64,000 bases of DNA from Lawsonella clevelandensis. Its GTDB lineage: Bacteria; Actinomycetota; Actinomycetes; Mycobacteriales; Mycobacteriaceae. The position numbers and the translations under genes are program-made. The stretch is taken from positions 740,512 to 804,511 of the forward strand of contig NZ_CP009312.1 of the NCBI RefSeq assembly GCF_001293125.1, read 5' to 3'. The notes beneath the pieces are model-generated. The model made no database searches. It saw only the letters and a list, made by a program, of their open reading frames with translations, and was not told the DNA's origin. Of this stretch, positions 1 through 9,265 are shown piece by piece (positions within the stretch are counted from its first letter, which is position 1; each line of letters starts with the position of its first letter).

Positions 1-2
1 CG

Positions 3-839
3 CTCACCATCATGCACCAGGCCGATGCCCGCTCCATCATGGAAGAGCAGCTGCTCCCTGACGCCGAACAGCTCTACAAAAACCGCTACGCCTCCATCAA
101 CGTGGCGCAGAAAGCCTGGGCGCGCCCCCTCTACGCCGCCGGTTTCTGCCTGATCCTGCTTATTGGCGCGCTGGTAGCCGCACAACTGTGGCTCACTCAC
201 GTCACCCGCCGCCGTTTTAACCTGGGGCTCCTGGCCGCCACCGTGCTGGCAATCGTCTCCCTCTTGTGGGTGTTGGTCTCCTCCGGTATCTCCTTCGCCA
301 CCGCCGACAGCAGCGTCCCCGACAACCACTCCATTTCCGAGATCCTCACCGACGCCCGCATTACCGCCCAGCAGATGCGCTCCCACGAGATGGTGGAACT
401 CTCCCAGGCCAACGCCGGGTCGACCATCGACTCTGCACCGTTCCTCAAGAACATGGATAAGGTGACGGAGGCTGTCGACACTTTCGCAGAACGCACCAAC
501 TCAGCAGAAACAGTAAAGCTCTCCGAGCAGACCACTACTGCTCTCCACGCGTGGCGGGATACCCACCAGGAGATGGTGGACCAGCTGGCTGACGGAAACC
601 GCAGGGAAGCTACTGCCATCGCCACCAGCATGGCCCGCAGTGCCGGCGGCGGACAGTTCAACGAGGTCGATGCACTTCTACAACGCTGTATCAGCGCCGC
701 CCGTGGTCAAGTTCGCGATAGTGCCAACCTCGCCCACAGCACGATCTTTGCCACCGGCGTGGGACTCGTCATCCTGCTGGTGCTGGAGTCCGTCTGTGTA
801 GTTGCCGGGTTCCTCCCCCGCTACCGGGAGTACGAGTAA
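3..839 (+). CDS. glnX: GlnX-like integral membrane protein, 5' end cut by window
   Basis: The frame is open to the left edge with no stop, so the gene starts outside the window; the first internal ATG is at 12. What remains has a hydrophobic pair of helices (about residues 40-60 and 72-97 counted from that ATG), an extracytoplasmic alpha-helical domain of about 140 residues, and a last membrane helix near the C-terminus. This layout and the position directly before pknG fit GlnX, the membrane partner that in Corynebacterium and Mycobacterium relays amino-acid sensing by the lipoprotein GlnH to PknG. Its stop codon overlaps the pknG start (TAATG), so the two are translationally coupled. The glnH gene that usually lies between them is absent here. 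The assignment rests on context plus topology. Confidence 0.72.
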   Translation, partial: LTIMHQADARSIMEEQLLPDAEQLYKNRYASINVAQKAWARPLYAAGFCLILLIGALVAAQLWLTHVTRRRFNLGLLAATVLAIVSLLWVLVSSGISFATADSSVPDNHSISEILTDARITAQQMRSHEMVELSQANAGSTIDSAPFLKNMDKVTEAVDTFAERTNSAETVKLSEQTTTALHAWRDTHQEMVDQLADGNRREATAIATSMARSAGGGQFNEVDALLQRCISAARGQVRDSANLAHSTIFATGVGLVILLVLESVCVVAGFLPRYREYE

Positions 840-3370
840 TGAGCGAAGACACCACCGAACCGACCACCGAACCGACCGGGCCGACCCGCGCAACGGGGCC
901 GACTGGGCCAACCGGGCCGACTGGGCCAACCGGGCCCGTCAGCGAACCCGCAACTGCCATGACCGCCATGACCGCCATGACCGCCGCTGTCCCCTTCAAC
1001 CTGGACGACGACGATGACGAGGACGAGTATTCGCTCTCTGAACTCCTCGCCCTGGGCGAACCCACCCTGCCCGACGCTGCGTCTACCTCCGCCTCCCCTC
1101 CGCACGGTGCCCCCAACGGCGCCCCCAACGGCGCCCCCAACGGCGCCCCCAACGGCAACCCCAACGGCAACCCCAGCGACACACCCACCGCTGCCATCAA
1201 CACCCCCGACACTGACGACGTCAGTACCGTCGGCGTCGTCAAAGTCCCCGTCGTGCACGGCCCCAACGGCGGCGAACAATTCCACCGCACCGACACCGCT
1301 GACCGCCTCACCACCGAATTCGAAGTTCAACAGCGGCCCGGTCGCCGCGTCGCCGATGGACTCGTCACCATCCCGTTCATCACCCCCTATGATCCCCGCG
1401 ACGCTCTGTTGAGCCGCGAAAAAGTCGCTAAAGTCGCCAAACAAAAAGGCGTCCCCCTCCCCCGCTTAAAACCTGGCGCCTGGGTAGGCGACCAATACGA
1501 AATCCAAGGCGTCATCGCTTACGGCGGTATGGGATGGATCTACATCGGCCGCGACCACAACGTCTCGGAACGCTGGGTCGTCTTTAAGGGCCTCCTCGAC
1601 ACCAACCGGGAAGAATCCCTCGAAGTCGCCCGCGCCGAAAAAGAATTCCTTGCACAGGTCACCCACCCCGGTATCGTCAACATCTACAACTTCGTCATCG
1701 ACCACAACCCTGCCCACCACAGCAGAACCCAACCCGACGATGCCAACTACATCGTCATGGAATACGTGGGCGGCCCCTCCCTGCGCACCGTCCGCAACTC
1801 CAACCCCGGGCACGTTCTTGACGTCACCCTCGCCATCGGCTACATCCTGGAAATCCTCCCTGCCCTCTACCACCTCCACTCCCTCGGACTCACCTACAAC
1901 GACCTCAAACCCGAAAACATCATGCTCACCGAGGACCAGGTGAAGCTCATCGACATGGGAGCCGTCACCCCCATCGGCAAATTCGGCTACATCTACGGCA
2001 CTCCCGGTTTCCAAGCTCCCGAAATTGCCACCAGTGGCCCCTCCGTCGCCTCCGATATCTACACCGTCGGCCGCACCCTGGCCGCCCTCATCATGCGGCT
2101 TCCTCACAAAGACGGCGTCTACAAGCCCGGCATCCCGTCCCCCAGCGACGAACCACTCATGTACAAACATGACAACCTCTACCGGCTCCTCCGCCGCGCC
2201 ACCGACCCCAACCCAAAGCGGCGCTTCGTTTCCGCCGACGACATGTCCGTACAGCTCATGGGCGTACTGCGGGAGATTCTCTCCGAACGGGAAGGCCGCG
2301 AATACCCCTTCCTCTCCACCCAGTTCTCGCCCCAGCGCAACACCTTCGGCATCACCAAAGAGGTAGCCCGCACCGACTTCCTCCGCGATGGCCAGATGCA
2401 CGACTTCCTCCTCAACCCGGAGTCACTCGCAGAGGCGCTCCCCCTCCCACTCTCCGGCCCGGACGATCCCGGCGTCCAACTCGTCAACGCCACCAGCTAC
2501 TCCACCCCGCAGGAACGTATCGACCAACTGATGGCCGCCCTGCAAAACCCCGACTCCCCCGCCCGTCACTCCACCGAAGTGCCCCTCGCCATCGTGCGCT
2601 CCTACATTGACCTGGGCGACCCCCGGATGGCCAAAGACATCCTCACGCAGATGCACCCCCACATCCTGGACTGGCGCTACGAGTGGTTCCAGGGCATCAC
2701 TAGCCTACTCAAGCACCACTACCGCTCCGCCTACCAGCACTTCGATAGAGTTCTCGACAGCCTTCCCGGCGAAACCGGCCCCAAACTAGCCCTCGCCTCC
2801 ACCTCTGAACTCATCGTGCAAGACGAACTCGATATGTCCCTGGCCGAGAAGGAGGAGTGGCAGGCCATAGCCCGCAGCTACTACCGCACCTGCTGGCGCT
2901 GCGACCACACCACCGTGTCGGCCGGCTTCGGCCTTGCCCGCCAGCTCAACCAGCTTGGAGAAGTCGACCGGGCCGTAAACACACTCTCCGAACTACTGTC
3001 CAACAACCGCCACTACCCGACGGCTGTGCTGACGGCTGTGCTGATGATGGTACGTCGCCCACCCGCCGAGCTGACGGAGGATGCACTAGTGAAGGCAGCG
3101 GACATGCTAATGACGTTGCCGGAGACTGAACCCCGTATTCGGCAGATACGGATCGTTGTGTTGGAAGCAGCCCTGCGGTGGCTGCGCTACAACAAGCTGC
3201 GCTATGCCGAAAACCACAAGACCATTTTCCACCTGCATTTTTCGCGCAATGGTGTCCGTGGCGGGCTGGAGCGGAGTCTACGCATTATGGCCCGCAACGC
3301 CCCCACCCGGGTGCACCGCTACCGTCTGGTGGATATGGCAAATACACTGCGGCCGGTCACCCTGTTCTAG
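839..3370 (+). CDS. pknG: Serine/threonine protein kinase PknG
   Basis: PknG is a soluble kinase that phosphorylates OdhI/GarA and so controls 2-oxoglutarate dehydrogenase and glutamate flux. The 843-residue protein has a disordered N-terminus (1-190), a kinase domain (about 215-480) and a C-terminal TPR region. The glycine loop YGGMG, the ATP lysine in VVFKG (K250), the catalytic loop YNDLKPEN (D355), DMG in place of DFG (D372) and the APE motif are all visible. There is no cysteine before the kinase domain, so the rubredoxin module of mycobacterial PknG is missing; corynebacterial PknG is thought to lack it too. The N-terminus is built of tandem repeats: 18-bp units at 883-936, 9-bp units at 956-982 and six 12-bp units at 1106-1177. 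The start overlaps the glnX stop. Confidence 0.95.
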   Translation: MSEDTTEPTTEPTGPTRATGPTGPTGPTGPTGPVSEPATAMTAMTAMTAAVPFNLDDDDDEDEYSLSELLALGEPTLPDAASTSASPPHGAPNGAPNGAPNGAPNGNPNGNPSDTPTAAINTPDTDDVSTVGVVKVPVVHGPNGGEQFHRTDTADRLTTEFEVQQRPGRRVADGLVTIPFITPYDPRDALLSREKVAKVAKQKGVPLPRLKPGAWVGDQYEIQGVIAYGGMGWIYIGRDHNVSERWVVFKGLLDTNREESLEVARAEKEFLAQVTHPGIVNIYNFVIDHNPAHHSRTQPDDANYIVMEYVGGPSLRTVRNSNPGHVLDVTLAIGYILEILPALYHLHSLGLTYNDLKPENIMLTEDQVKLIDMGAVTPIGKFGYIYGTPGFQAPEIATSGPSVASDIYTVGRTLAALIMRLPHKDGVYKPGIPSPSDEPLMYKHDNLYRLLRRATDPNPKRRFVSADDMSVQLMGVLREILSEREGREYPFLSTQFSPQRNTFGITKEVARTDFLRDGQMHDFLLNPESLAEALPLPLSGPDDPGVQLVNATSYSTPQERIDQLMAALQNPDSPARHSTEVPLAIVRSYIDLGDPRMAKDILTQMHPHILDWRYEWFQGITSLLKHHYRSAYQHFDRVLDSLPGETGPKLALASTSELIVQDELDMSLAEKEEWQAIARSYYRTCWRCDHTTVSAGFGLARQLNQLGEVDRAVNTLSELLSNNRHYPTAVLTAVLMMVRRPPAELTEDALVKAADMLMTLPETEPRIRQIRIVVLEAALRWLRYNKLRYAENHKTIFHLHFSRNGVRGGLERSLRIMARNAPTRVHRYRLVDMANTLRPVTLF

Positions 3371-3424
3371 TTTTTCGTAACTATCGAGGGGACCGGCACG
3401 CGCGGTGTTGTAGAGGTGTGTAGG

Positions 3425-4621
3425 CTACTCTGCGAACTGGATGGCCTGGCGGGAGATTGCCAACTCCTCGTTAGTGGGCACCACCATCACCGTCACCTTT
3501 GACTCCGGCGTAGAGATGATGCTTGGCTTACGGAAGTGATGGTTGTTGCTGTCCTTATCGATCTCAATGCCCAGTTCCTCCAGGCCGGCCAGACAGTCTT
3601 CGCGGATCTCGGGGGAATTCTCGCCAATGCCGGCGGTAAAGACGATGACGTCCACGCCGCCTAGCTCCACCATGTAGGCACCAATGTAGCGCTTCAGACG
3701 GTTGATGTAGACATTCCAGCACCGCTGTCCGACGGCATCGTGCGCAGCCATCAAATCATCCAGGTCGCGCATATCGGAGGAGCCGATCATGGCTTTCACC
3801 CCAGACTGGCGGTTGAACATGGTGTCCATTTCGTCCACCGTGTAGCCACCCTGCCGCATGAGGTGGAAGACAACGGAGGCGTCAATGTCACCGCAGCGGG
3901 TGCCCATGACGAGGCCTTCCAGCGGGGTGAGCCCCATGGAGGTGTCGATGGGCTTGCCGCCCTTCACAGCGGAAGCGGAGGCACCATTGCCCAGGTGGAG
4001 GATGATCTGACGCAGCGTGGCAGGGTCACGGTCGAGCAGCTCCGGCACCTGCTGGGAGACGTATTGGTGGCTGGTGCCGTGGGCGCCGTAACGACGCACA
4101 GAGTACTTTTCCGCCACATTTTGGGGGATAGGGTAGATGCGGGAGGCATCCGGCAAGTCGGAGAAGAACGCGGTGTCGAAGACGGCCACGTGGGGGACGC
4201 TGGGGAGGAGTTTACGGGCCACCTTCATGCCGAGCACGTGTGCGGGGTTATGGAGGGGCGCCAGCGGGGAGAGACTTTCGATCTGTTCCACAACGGTGTC
4301 GTCGATCTTGACGGGTTCGTGGAAGATGTTGCCCCCTTGCACGACGCGGTGGCCGACTGCCACGACATCTTGTGTGTCAAGGTCGAGCCCTACTTCGCTA
4401 AAGAGGTCAATGACGAGTTGCATACCAACAGAGTGGTCGGGGATCGCCGCAATGTGCTCGATCTTTTCCCCATCATGCTTAATGGAGTACTTGCCTTGCG
4501 GGAGACCGATTTGGTCCACCATGCCGGAGGCGACGACAGCATCTGTACCCTCCAGAGCAGGGTTGATGAGCTGGTACTTGATGGAGGACGAACCAGAATT
4601 AATAACGAATACAGTGCTCAA
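3425..4621 (-). CDS. ackA: Acetate kinase
   Basis: This enzyme interconverts acetyl phosphate plus ADP with acetate plus ATP in the cytoplasm. The 398-residue product has the normal family length. The N-terminal phosphate-binding NSGSSSIKY, the HRVVQGG motif, FDTAFF, GAHGTSHQYV and RCGDID segments of the acetokinase family are present. The start appears to be a TTG at 4621: an AGGAG ribosome-binding site overlaps the stop of the upstream pta gene and sits seven bases before the TTG, and the protein then begins STVFVINSG as expected. It lies nine bases downstream of pta in one operon and is convergent with pknG, the same arrangement as Rv0408-Rv0410c in M. tuberculosis. Confidence 0.96.
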   Translation of the reverse strand: MSTVFVINSGSSSIKYQLINPALEGTDAVVASGMVDQIGLPQGKYSIKHDGEKIEHIAAIPDHSVGMQLVIDLFSEVGLDLDTQDVVAVGHRVVQGGNIFHEPVKIDDTVVEQIESLSPLAPLHNPAHVLGMKVARKLLPSVPHVAVFDTAFFSDLPDASRIYPIPQNVAEKYSVRRYGAHGTSHQYVSQQVPELLDRDPATLRQIILHLGNGASASAVKGGKPIDTSMGLTPLEGLVMGTRCGDIDASVVFHLMRQGGYTVDEMDTMFNRQSGVKAMIGSSDMRDLDDLMAAHDAVGQRCWNVYINRLKRYIGAYMVELGGVDVIVFTAGIGENSPEIREDCLAGLEELGIEIDKDSNNHHFRKPSIISTPESKVTVMVVPTNEELAISRQAIQFAE

Positions 4622-4630
4622 GTGTGGCTC

Positions 4631-6748
4631 CTAGATGCTCTGAGCTTGGGTAGCGGTGACCGCGACAGTGTTAACAATGTCCTCTACGAGGGCGCCGCGG
4701 GAAAGGTCGTTGATGGGTTTCTTGAGACCCTGCAGGATAGGGCCGACGGCGACTGCACCGGCGGTACGCTGCACTGCCTTATAGGTGTTGTTACCAGTGT
4801 TGAGGTCGGGGAAGACCAACACGGTGGCACGGCCAGCAACGGGTGAGTCGGGGGCTTTGGAGGCGCCCACGGTGGCGTCCACCGCAGCGTCGAACTGTAT
4901 GGGGCCGTCCACCGGGTAGGGCATGTCGCTATCGTTAACGATAGCGACAGCTTCGCGCACTTTGTCAACGTCCGCGCCGGAACCGGAGGTGCCGGTGGAG
5001 TAGGAGAGAAGGGCTACACGAGGTTCCACTCCGAACTGGCGTGCAGTGTCGGCGGAGGAAACGGCAATGTCGGCCAGTTGGGCAGGGGTGGGGTCGATAT
5101 TAACGGCGCAATCACCGAAGGCCAGCACGTGGTCGTCCAGGCACATGAGGAAAATGGAGGAAACGGTGGCGACGCCTGGCTTGGTCTTGATGATTTCGAA
5201 GCTGGGGCGGATGGTGTGGGCGGTAGTGTGGGCCGCGCCGGAGACCATGCCGTCAGCTTTCCCAAGGTGGACCATCATGGTGGCAAAGTAGCTGATATCC
5301 TTCATCTTTTCGCGCGCGTCATCAATACTGATGCCCTTATGTTTGCGCAGTTCGAAGTAGGTTTCGGCAAACTCATCCAGCCCGTCGTAGTGATCAGGGT
5401 CGAGGAGGGCGGCAGCGGATATATCCAGGCCAAGCTGCTTCGCGCGGGTGAGGATGGAGTCCGGGTCCCCCAGGATGGTGAGATCGGCAAAGCCTTCATG
5501 GAGGATGATGTCGGCGGCTTCGAGGATACGGTCGTCGTCTCCTTCCGGCAGCACGATATGCTTCTTCTCCGCTTTTGCCCGCTGTAACAGTTGGTACTGG
5601 AACATTTGGGGGGTAACTGAGGTGGGTGCAGGCGTGGAGAGGAGATCGTCAAGCGGGGTAGCATCGAACCACTCGGCGGCGAATTCTTGCGCTTTTGCCA
5701 ATTTGTGGGTGGCACTGGTGCGCAGGACACCTCGGGTGTTGTCGATGGTGGTGGCGGTGACGTAAGTACCTAGTGAAGTACTAAGGATGGGTACCTGGAC
5801 GTTCGTCTTGGCCATCTCGAGCTGTTCAGCGGTGGGTTCTACGTTGGCGGTCCAGATGATGCCGACGATATTAGCGGTTTCTGGGTTATCTTGGTTGGCC
5901 AGCAGGGTGGCGAGGGTGTTTTCTCGGTCGGCGGGGACGACGACGATGGAGCTTTCCGAGATGTGGTCGAGAATACGCTGAGAGGTGACGCCGGCGACGG
6001 TGACAGCGAGGGCCTCATTGTTGAGCAGCTCAGAGTCGACGTCGTTAATGAGGGTAGCGTGGACGGCACGTTGGAGTTCGGAGACGGTGGGGGCGTGCAG
6101 CAGTGGAATTTCGGGGGTGGTGAGGACGGGGAGGTTTAAGGCTTCCCCGAAGGATTCCCGAATTTCGGCAGCGATCTCCTGGTAGTTGTCGTTGTCTGCG
6201 GGAATCCGGTTGACGATGAGAGCAGCCGGATTCTGGTGGTTCTTGCGGAGGTGTTGGACGGCGGCGAAACAGATGGAGCGGAAGGTGGTGACGTCGCGGT
6301 CGCGGAGGCTTTCGACGAGGAGAAGGCGTGCACCCAGGTTCATGGCAATCTGGCCGTTCAGATCGAACTCGTCGGCCATGCCAGTGGAGTAGTCGCTGCC
6401 GAGGACAACGACGATGTCGCACTTGTCTTGGATGGCATCAAAGCGAGAAATGATGGTGGACAGTGCCGTATTGCGGTCTTCGAGTAGGTCGAGGTAATTG
6501 ACCCCGGTGCAGTCCTCGTAGGCGAGGTCGGCGTTGCTGAGCTCGGTGAGGGCCTGCAGCATGGGGTCCCCTTGCTCGGAGGGGATGACGCTGGCGGGAA
6601 GAATGGAGTTCACTGGGCGGAAAATGCCGACAGTGTACCCCGCGTCTTTCAGCCCGTAGATGAGAGCTGCGGTAATGATGGAGGTGCCGGCATTGGCTGC
6701 CGATGCCATGACATAGAAGGGGGATTGGTTCCGCTCCATAGAAGTCAC
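4631..6748 (-). CDS. pta: Phosphate acetyltransferase, long form
   Basis: This enzyme converts acetyl-CoA plus phosphate to acetyl phosphate plus CoA, the first step of acetate formation with AckA. The 705-residue protein is the long Pta form. It has an N-terminal P-loop-like dethiobiotin-synthetase-type domain (about 1-230), a DRTGG-type middle region, and a C-terminal catalytic PTA/PTB domain (about 380-700) with the DGMVSGAAHTTAHTIRP segment. The likely start is GTG at 6748, five bases after AAGGA; ATG at 6739 is possible but too far from that site. It is the first gene of the pta-ackA operon. Confidence 0.95.
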   Translation of the reverse strand: MTSMERNQSPFYVMASAANAGTSIITAALIYGLKDAGYTVGIFRPVNSILPASVIPSEQGDPMLQALTELSNADLAYEDCTGVNYLDLLEDRNTALSTIISRFDAIQDKCDIVVVLGSDYSTGMADEFDLNGQIAMNLGARLLLVESLRDRDVTTFRSICFAAVQHLRKNHQNPAALIVNRIPADNDNYQEIAAEIRESFGEALNLPVLTTPEIPLLHAPTVSELQRAVHATLINDVDSELLNNEALAVTVAGVTSQRILDHISESSIVVVPADRENTLATLLANQDNPETANIVGIIWTANVEPTAEQLEMAKTNVQVPILSTSLGTYVTATTIDNTRGVLRTSATHKLAKAQEFAAEWFDATPLDDLLSTPAPTSVTPQMFQYQLLQRAKAEKKHIVLPEGDDDRILEAADIILHEGFADLTILGDPDSILTRAKQLGLDISAAALLDPDHYDGLDEFAETYFELRKHKGISIDDAREKMKDISYFATMMVHLGKADGMVSGAAHTTAHTIRPSFEIIKTKPGVATVSSIFLMCLDDHVLAFGDCAVNIDPTPAQLADIAVSSADTARQFGVEPRVALLSYSTGTSGSGADVDKVREAVAIVNDSDMPYPVDGPIQFDAAVDATVGASKAPDSPVAGRATVLVFPDLNTGNNTYKAVQRTAGAVAVGPILQGLKKPINDLSRGALVEDIVNTVAVTATQAQSI

Positions 6749-7095
6749 CGATTCCTTGCGTTTTATGAGTTGTGCGGAGTTGTCGTGGTAGCGACACTAT
6801 CGTAGTCGTAAATCAGCGATAGCCCGGGTGTCTTGTGGATCCCGGGTCGTGGCCTTAGCGCTTATTCTACTGAGCAAAATTAGCTCTAGACGAATTCTCT
6901 TGGCGCACAATAGTCGCCCGCGGTGGGCCCGGTCGGTGGTCCTGTTTATGCCCCTTGTCGTCGGCTCTACCCTGGTGATCTCTACCAGATGCTAGCTTTT
7001 TCGCCACGACCTGGGACAATGGACGTATGACAACCAAATCTAAGACGGCACAAGTGAGTGCACGTTCTGCAGAAAATATGGAGGAGGTCTCCGCA

Positions 7096-7953
7096 GTGAA
7101 GAGGCAGCAGGACGACAAAGAGGAGAAAAAGGACGCACCATCGTCTGTGAAGTGGAACTTTCTGACTGACATGGACGGCGTTCTTGTTAAAGAGGATAAG
7201 CCGGTTGATGGCGCTGAAAAGTTCCTTGAAGAGTTGCAGGGCAACGACATCAACTACATGGTGTTGACGAACAACTCGATTTTTACGCCGCGCGATCTGT
7301 CTGCCCGGCTCGCCCTCAGCGGCATCGACATCCCCGCGGAACGTATCTGGACCTCCGCGATGGCCACCGCCGCCTTCTTGGATGAGCAAAACCCCAATGG
7401 TACAGCATATGTGGTGGGCGAAACTGGCCTGACCACCGCCGTCCACGAGGCAGGCTACATCCTGACGGACACCAACCCCGACTATGTGGTGTTGGGAGAA
7501 ACCCGTACCTACAGCTTTGAGGCCATCACCAAGGCTATCAACCTCATTTTGAAGGGCGCCAAGTTCATCTGCACCAACCCCGACAACACTGGCCCCGCCC
7601 CGGAGGGCGTGCTGCCGGCTACCGGTTCGGTGGCGTCCCTTATTATGGCGTCCACTGGTAAAGAGCCTTACTACATCGGTAAGCCGAATCCGATGATGAT
7701 GCGCTCCGCGCTCCGGGCGATGGGCGCACACTCCGAAGAGACCATCATGATTGGTGACCGGATGGACACAGATGTGAAGTCTGGTCTGGAAGCTGGCATG
7801 CACACTTTCCTAGTACTCTCCGGTATCTCGGGTGTGAAGGAAGCGGACCGCTGGCCTTACCGCCCCAGCCGCATTATTGATTCGGTGGGTGCATTGGTGG
7901 GCCACACGGACAATCCGCTGAGTGTAAAGGACTCCGACAAGGTCAAGGACTAG
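7096..7953 (+). CDS. HAD-superfamily hydrolase, NagD-like
   Basis: This is a cytoplasmic phosphatase of the NagD/class IIA HAD family, probably acting on sugar phosphates or nucleoside monophosphates. All four motifs are present: DMDGVLV with the nucleophile Asp, VLTNNS, the lysine in IGKPNP, and GDRMDTD. I chose the GTG at 7096 because a perfect GAGGAGGT site (7081-7088) precedes it by seven bases. An in-frame ATG at 7027 would add 23 residues but has no good ribosome site, so it would have to be a leaderless start. The 3' end overlaps by three bases with the convergent NUDIX gene. The substrate cannot be read from the sequence. Confidence 0.88.
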   Translation: MKRQQDDKEEKKDAPSSVKWNFLTDMDGVLVKEDKPVDGAEKFLEELQGNDINYMVLTNNSIFTPRDLSARLALSGIDIPAERIWTSAMATAAFLDEQNPNGTAYVVGETGLTTAVHEAGYILTDTNPDYVVLGETRTYSFEAITKAINLILKGAKFICTNPDNTGPAPEGVLPATGSVASLIMASTGKEPYYIGKPNPMMMRSALRAMGAHSEETIMIGDRMDTDVKSGLEAGMHTFLVLSGISGVKEADRWPYRPSRIIDSVGALVGHTDNPLSVKDSDKVKD

Positions 7954-8954
7954 CGGAAGAGGCAGGAGTTATCCCATACGTGGGTGAAGTTCTGCGGGAG
8001 CTCATTGATGAGGTCCTCATTGTCGGTGACGACGATGGTGTCCCGCCGTTGTGCCACGTTCTCCAGCACCATTTTCTTCACAAAGGACGCTGAATCGTTT
8101 TCTGCGTCGAGGGTGTGGAAGTAGCTTTGCGCGGCGTACGGCAGTGCCCGATCTTCCTGCGCGCCCACAATTTTGCCGCCGAGCACCACAGTGCAGTGTG
8201 CGGTCCAATAGAAGCCAGGTTCGTCCACGATATTGGCGTAGCCGTCTTCGTCAATGAAGTCCATGTTGTGGCGGCGGCACCATACCCAGGGGCGGCTCTT
8301 CGCGATTTCACCCAACATGCGGTCAGCTTTGCTACGACGACTCTGCCACATGTGGGTGGTGCGACTAGCGTAGACGGACTCACCATCCACAATGAGGTCT
8401 GCCTCGATAGTTTGCAGCCCAGTCCAGGCGTGTGCGAAACCTGGGATGAGTTCGAGCTGGGAGATGTCGTCTTCGGATAGCCAGGCGAGTTCTTGGGATT
8501 CTTCGTCCGCTTCGTACGCTACAGGGGCGTTGAGGTCAGCAACGACGGTGGTGTAGGTCCACAGGCCGCGCTCTCCGTTGACTCTCTCGAAGTAGCGTTC
8601 ACCATTGCGAGCAACACGGTCCCCGAAGGGGTTGAAGTCACGGGTGAGCCGCTTGCTGTAGTACATGCCAGCGGTGGGGCCGTACCAGCGGGCACGGGCC
8701 GGGTCAACGGTGATGTGGGTTTCTTCGTAGACTTCGCGGAGAGCACCGGATACTGGGCTTTCGTGGGAGTCTATGGCGCCACCGGGGAGGCCCCAGGTGC
8801 CGCCAGCATTCGTCCATTCGGCGCGGTGCTGCATGAGGATGAGGGGGGTGCCGTCTTCAGCGGGGGCACGGAGTAGAAGCCCGGCCGCACCGAAAATGCC
8901 CCAGCGGTGTTCGTTTTGGGAGCCAATGCACATTCCATCGCCATCATGATCCAC
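7950..8954 (-). CDS. NUDIX hydrolase with C-terminal extension
   Basis: The NUDIX box is clear: a glycine, five residues, a glutamate, seven residues, then REVYEE. The glycine that normally follows REUXEEX is histidine here (REVYEETHI), a small departure. NUDIX enzymes cleave nucleoside diphosphates linked to another group. The N-terminal domain (about 1-160) holds the box. The C-terminal half, with a WCRRHNMDF segment and a conserved-looking tail, belongs to an actinobacterial long form of about 330 residues. I prefer GTG 8954, which begins VDHDGDGM like relatives starting around GDGDGW; an ATG at 9065 would add 37 unlikely residues. The function is not known to me. Confidence 0.8.
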   Translation of the reverse strand: MDHDGDGMCIGSQNEHRWGIFGAAGLLLRAPAEDGTPLILMQHRAEWTNAGGTWGLPGGAIDSHESPVSGALREVYEETHITVDPARARWYGPTAGMYYSKRLTRDFNPFGDRVARNGERYFERVNGERGLWTYTTVVADLNAPVAYEADEESQELAWLSEDDISQLELIPGFAHAWTGLQTIEADLIVDGESVYASRTTHMWQSRRSKADRMLGEIAKSRPWVWCRRHNMDFIDEDGYANIVDEPGFYWTAHCTVVLGGKIVGAQEDRALPYAAQSYFHTLDAENDSASFVKKMVLENVAQRRDTIVVTDNEDLINELPQNFTHVWDNSCLFR

Positions 8955-9148
8955 GGTGCCTACTTTACTGCTGAGAAAGGTGGAAGCGGACTTTTCGTGG
9001 GTTCCGTTCGCTGCTAGCGGTAATTTTACCCCGAAAATGAGGGGTAAATTACCAGCGACCCCCACCGGAGCGCGTGTGTGGGGGTCGCTGATATCTTGTG
9101 ACGAACGAGGAGGAGTATCTGCCCTTACTCCATCTCGCAGTACTTATA

Positions 9149-9167
9149 TTAGGGTAGGCTAACCTAC
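9149..9167 (+). promoter_or_regulatory. DtxR/IdeR iron box upstream of fprA
   Basis: The 19 bases match the DtxR/IdeR consensus TTAGGTTAGGCTAACCTAA at 17 of 19 positions, with mismatches only at positions 6 and 19. It lies about 100 bases before fprA and 195 bases before the divergent NUDIX gene. A possible -10 (TAGAAT, 9222-9227) for fprA is further downstream, so the box would sit upstream of that promoter or overlap another one (TATATT at 9145-9150). It implies iron control of fprA, the NUDIX gene, or both. Confidence 0.85.
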
Positions 9168-9265
9168 GAGCGCAAGTCCTCTGCCAAACTTTTTTAAAAA
9201 TAGTTTTCTTGCCCTCTTCTGTAGAATAGAAACCACAACTGACCTCGAATGTAGAAGAAGTGATT

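Noticed and set aside
769..2401. Long minus-strand open frames opposite pknG (181, 207 and 311 codons)
   Set aside because: They mirror the tandem repeats and third-position C bias of pknG, have Gly/Val-rich nonsense composition and no family features.
3740..4846. 368-codon plus-strand frame opposite ackA/pta
   Set aside because: It is a shadow frame of two conserved enzymes; composition is His/Gly/Val-rich without domain signals.
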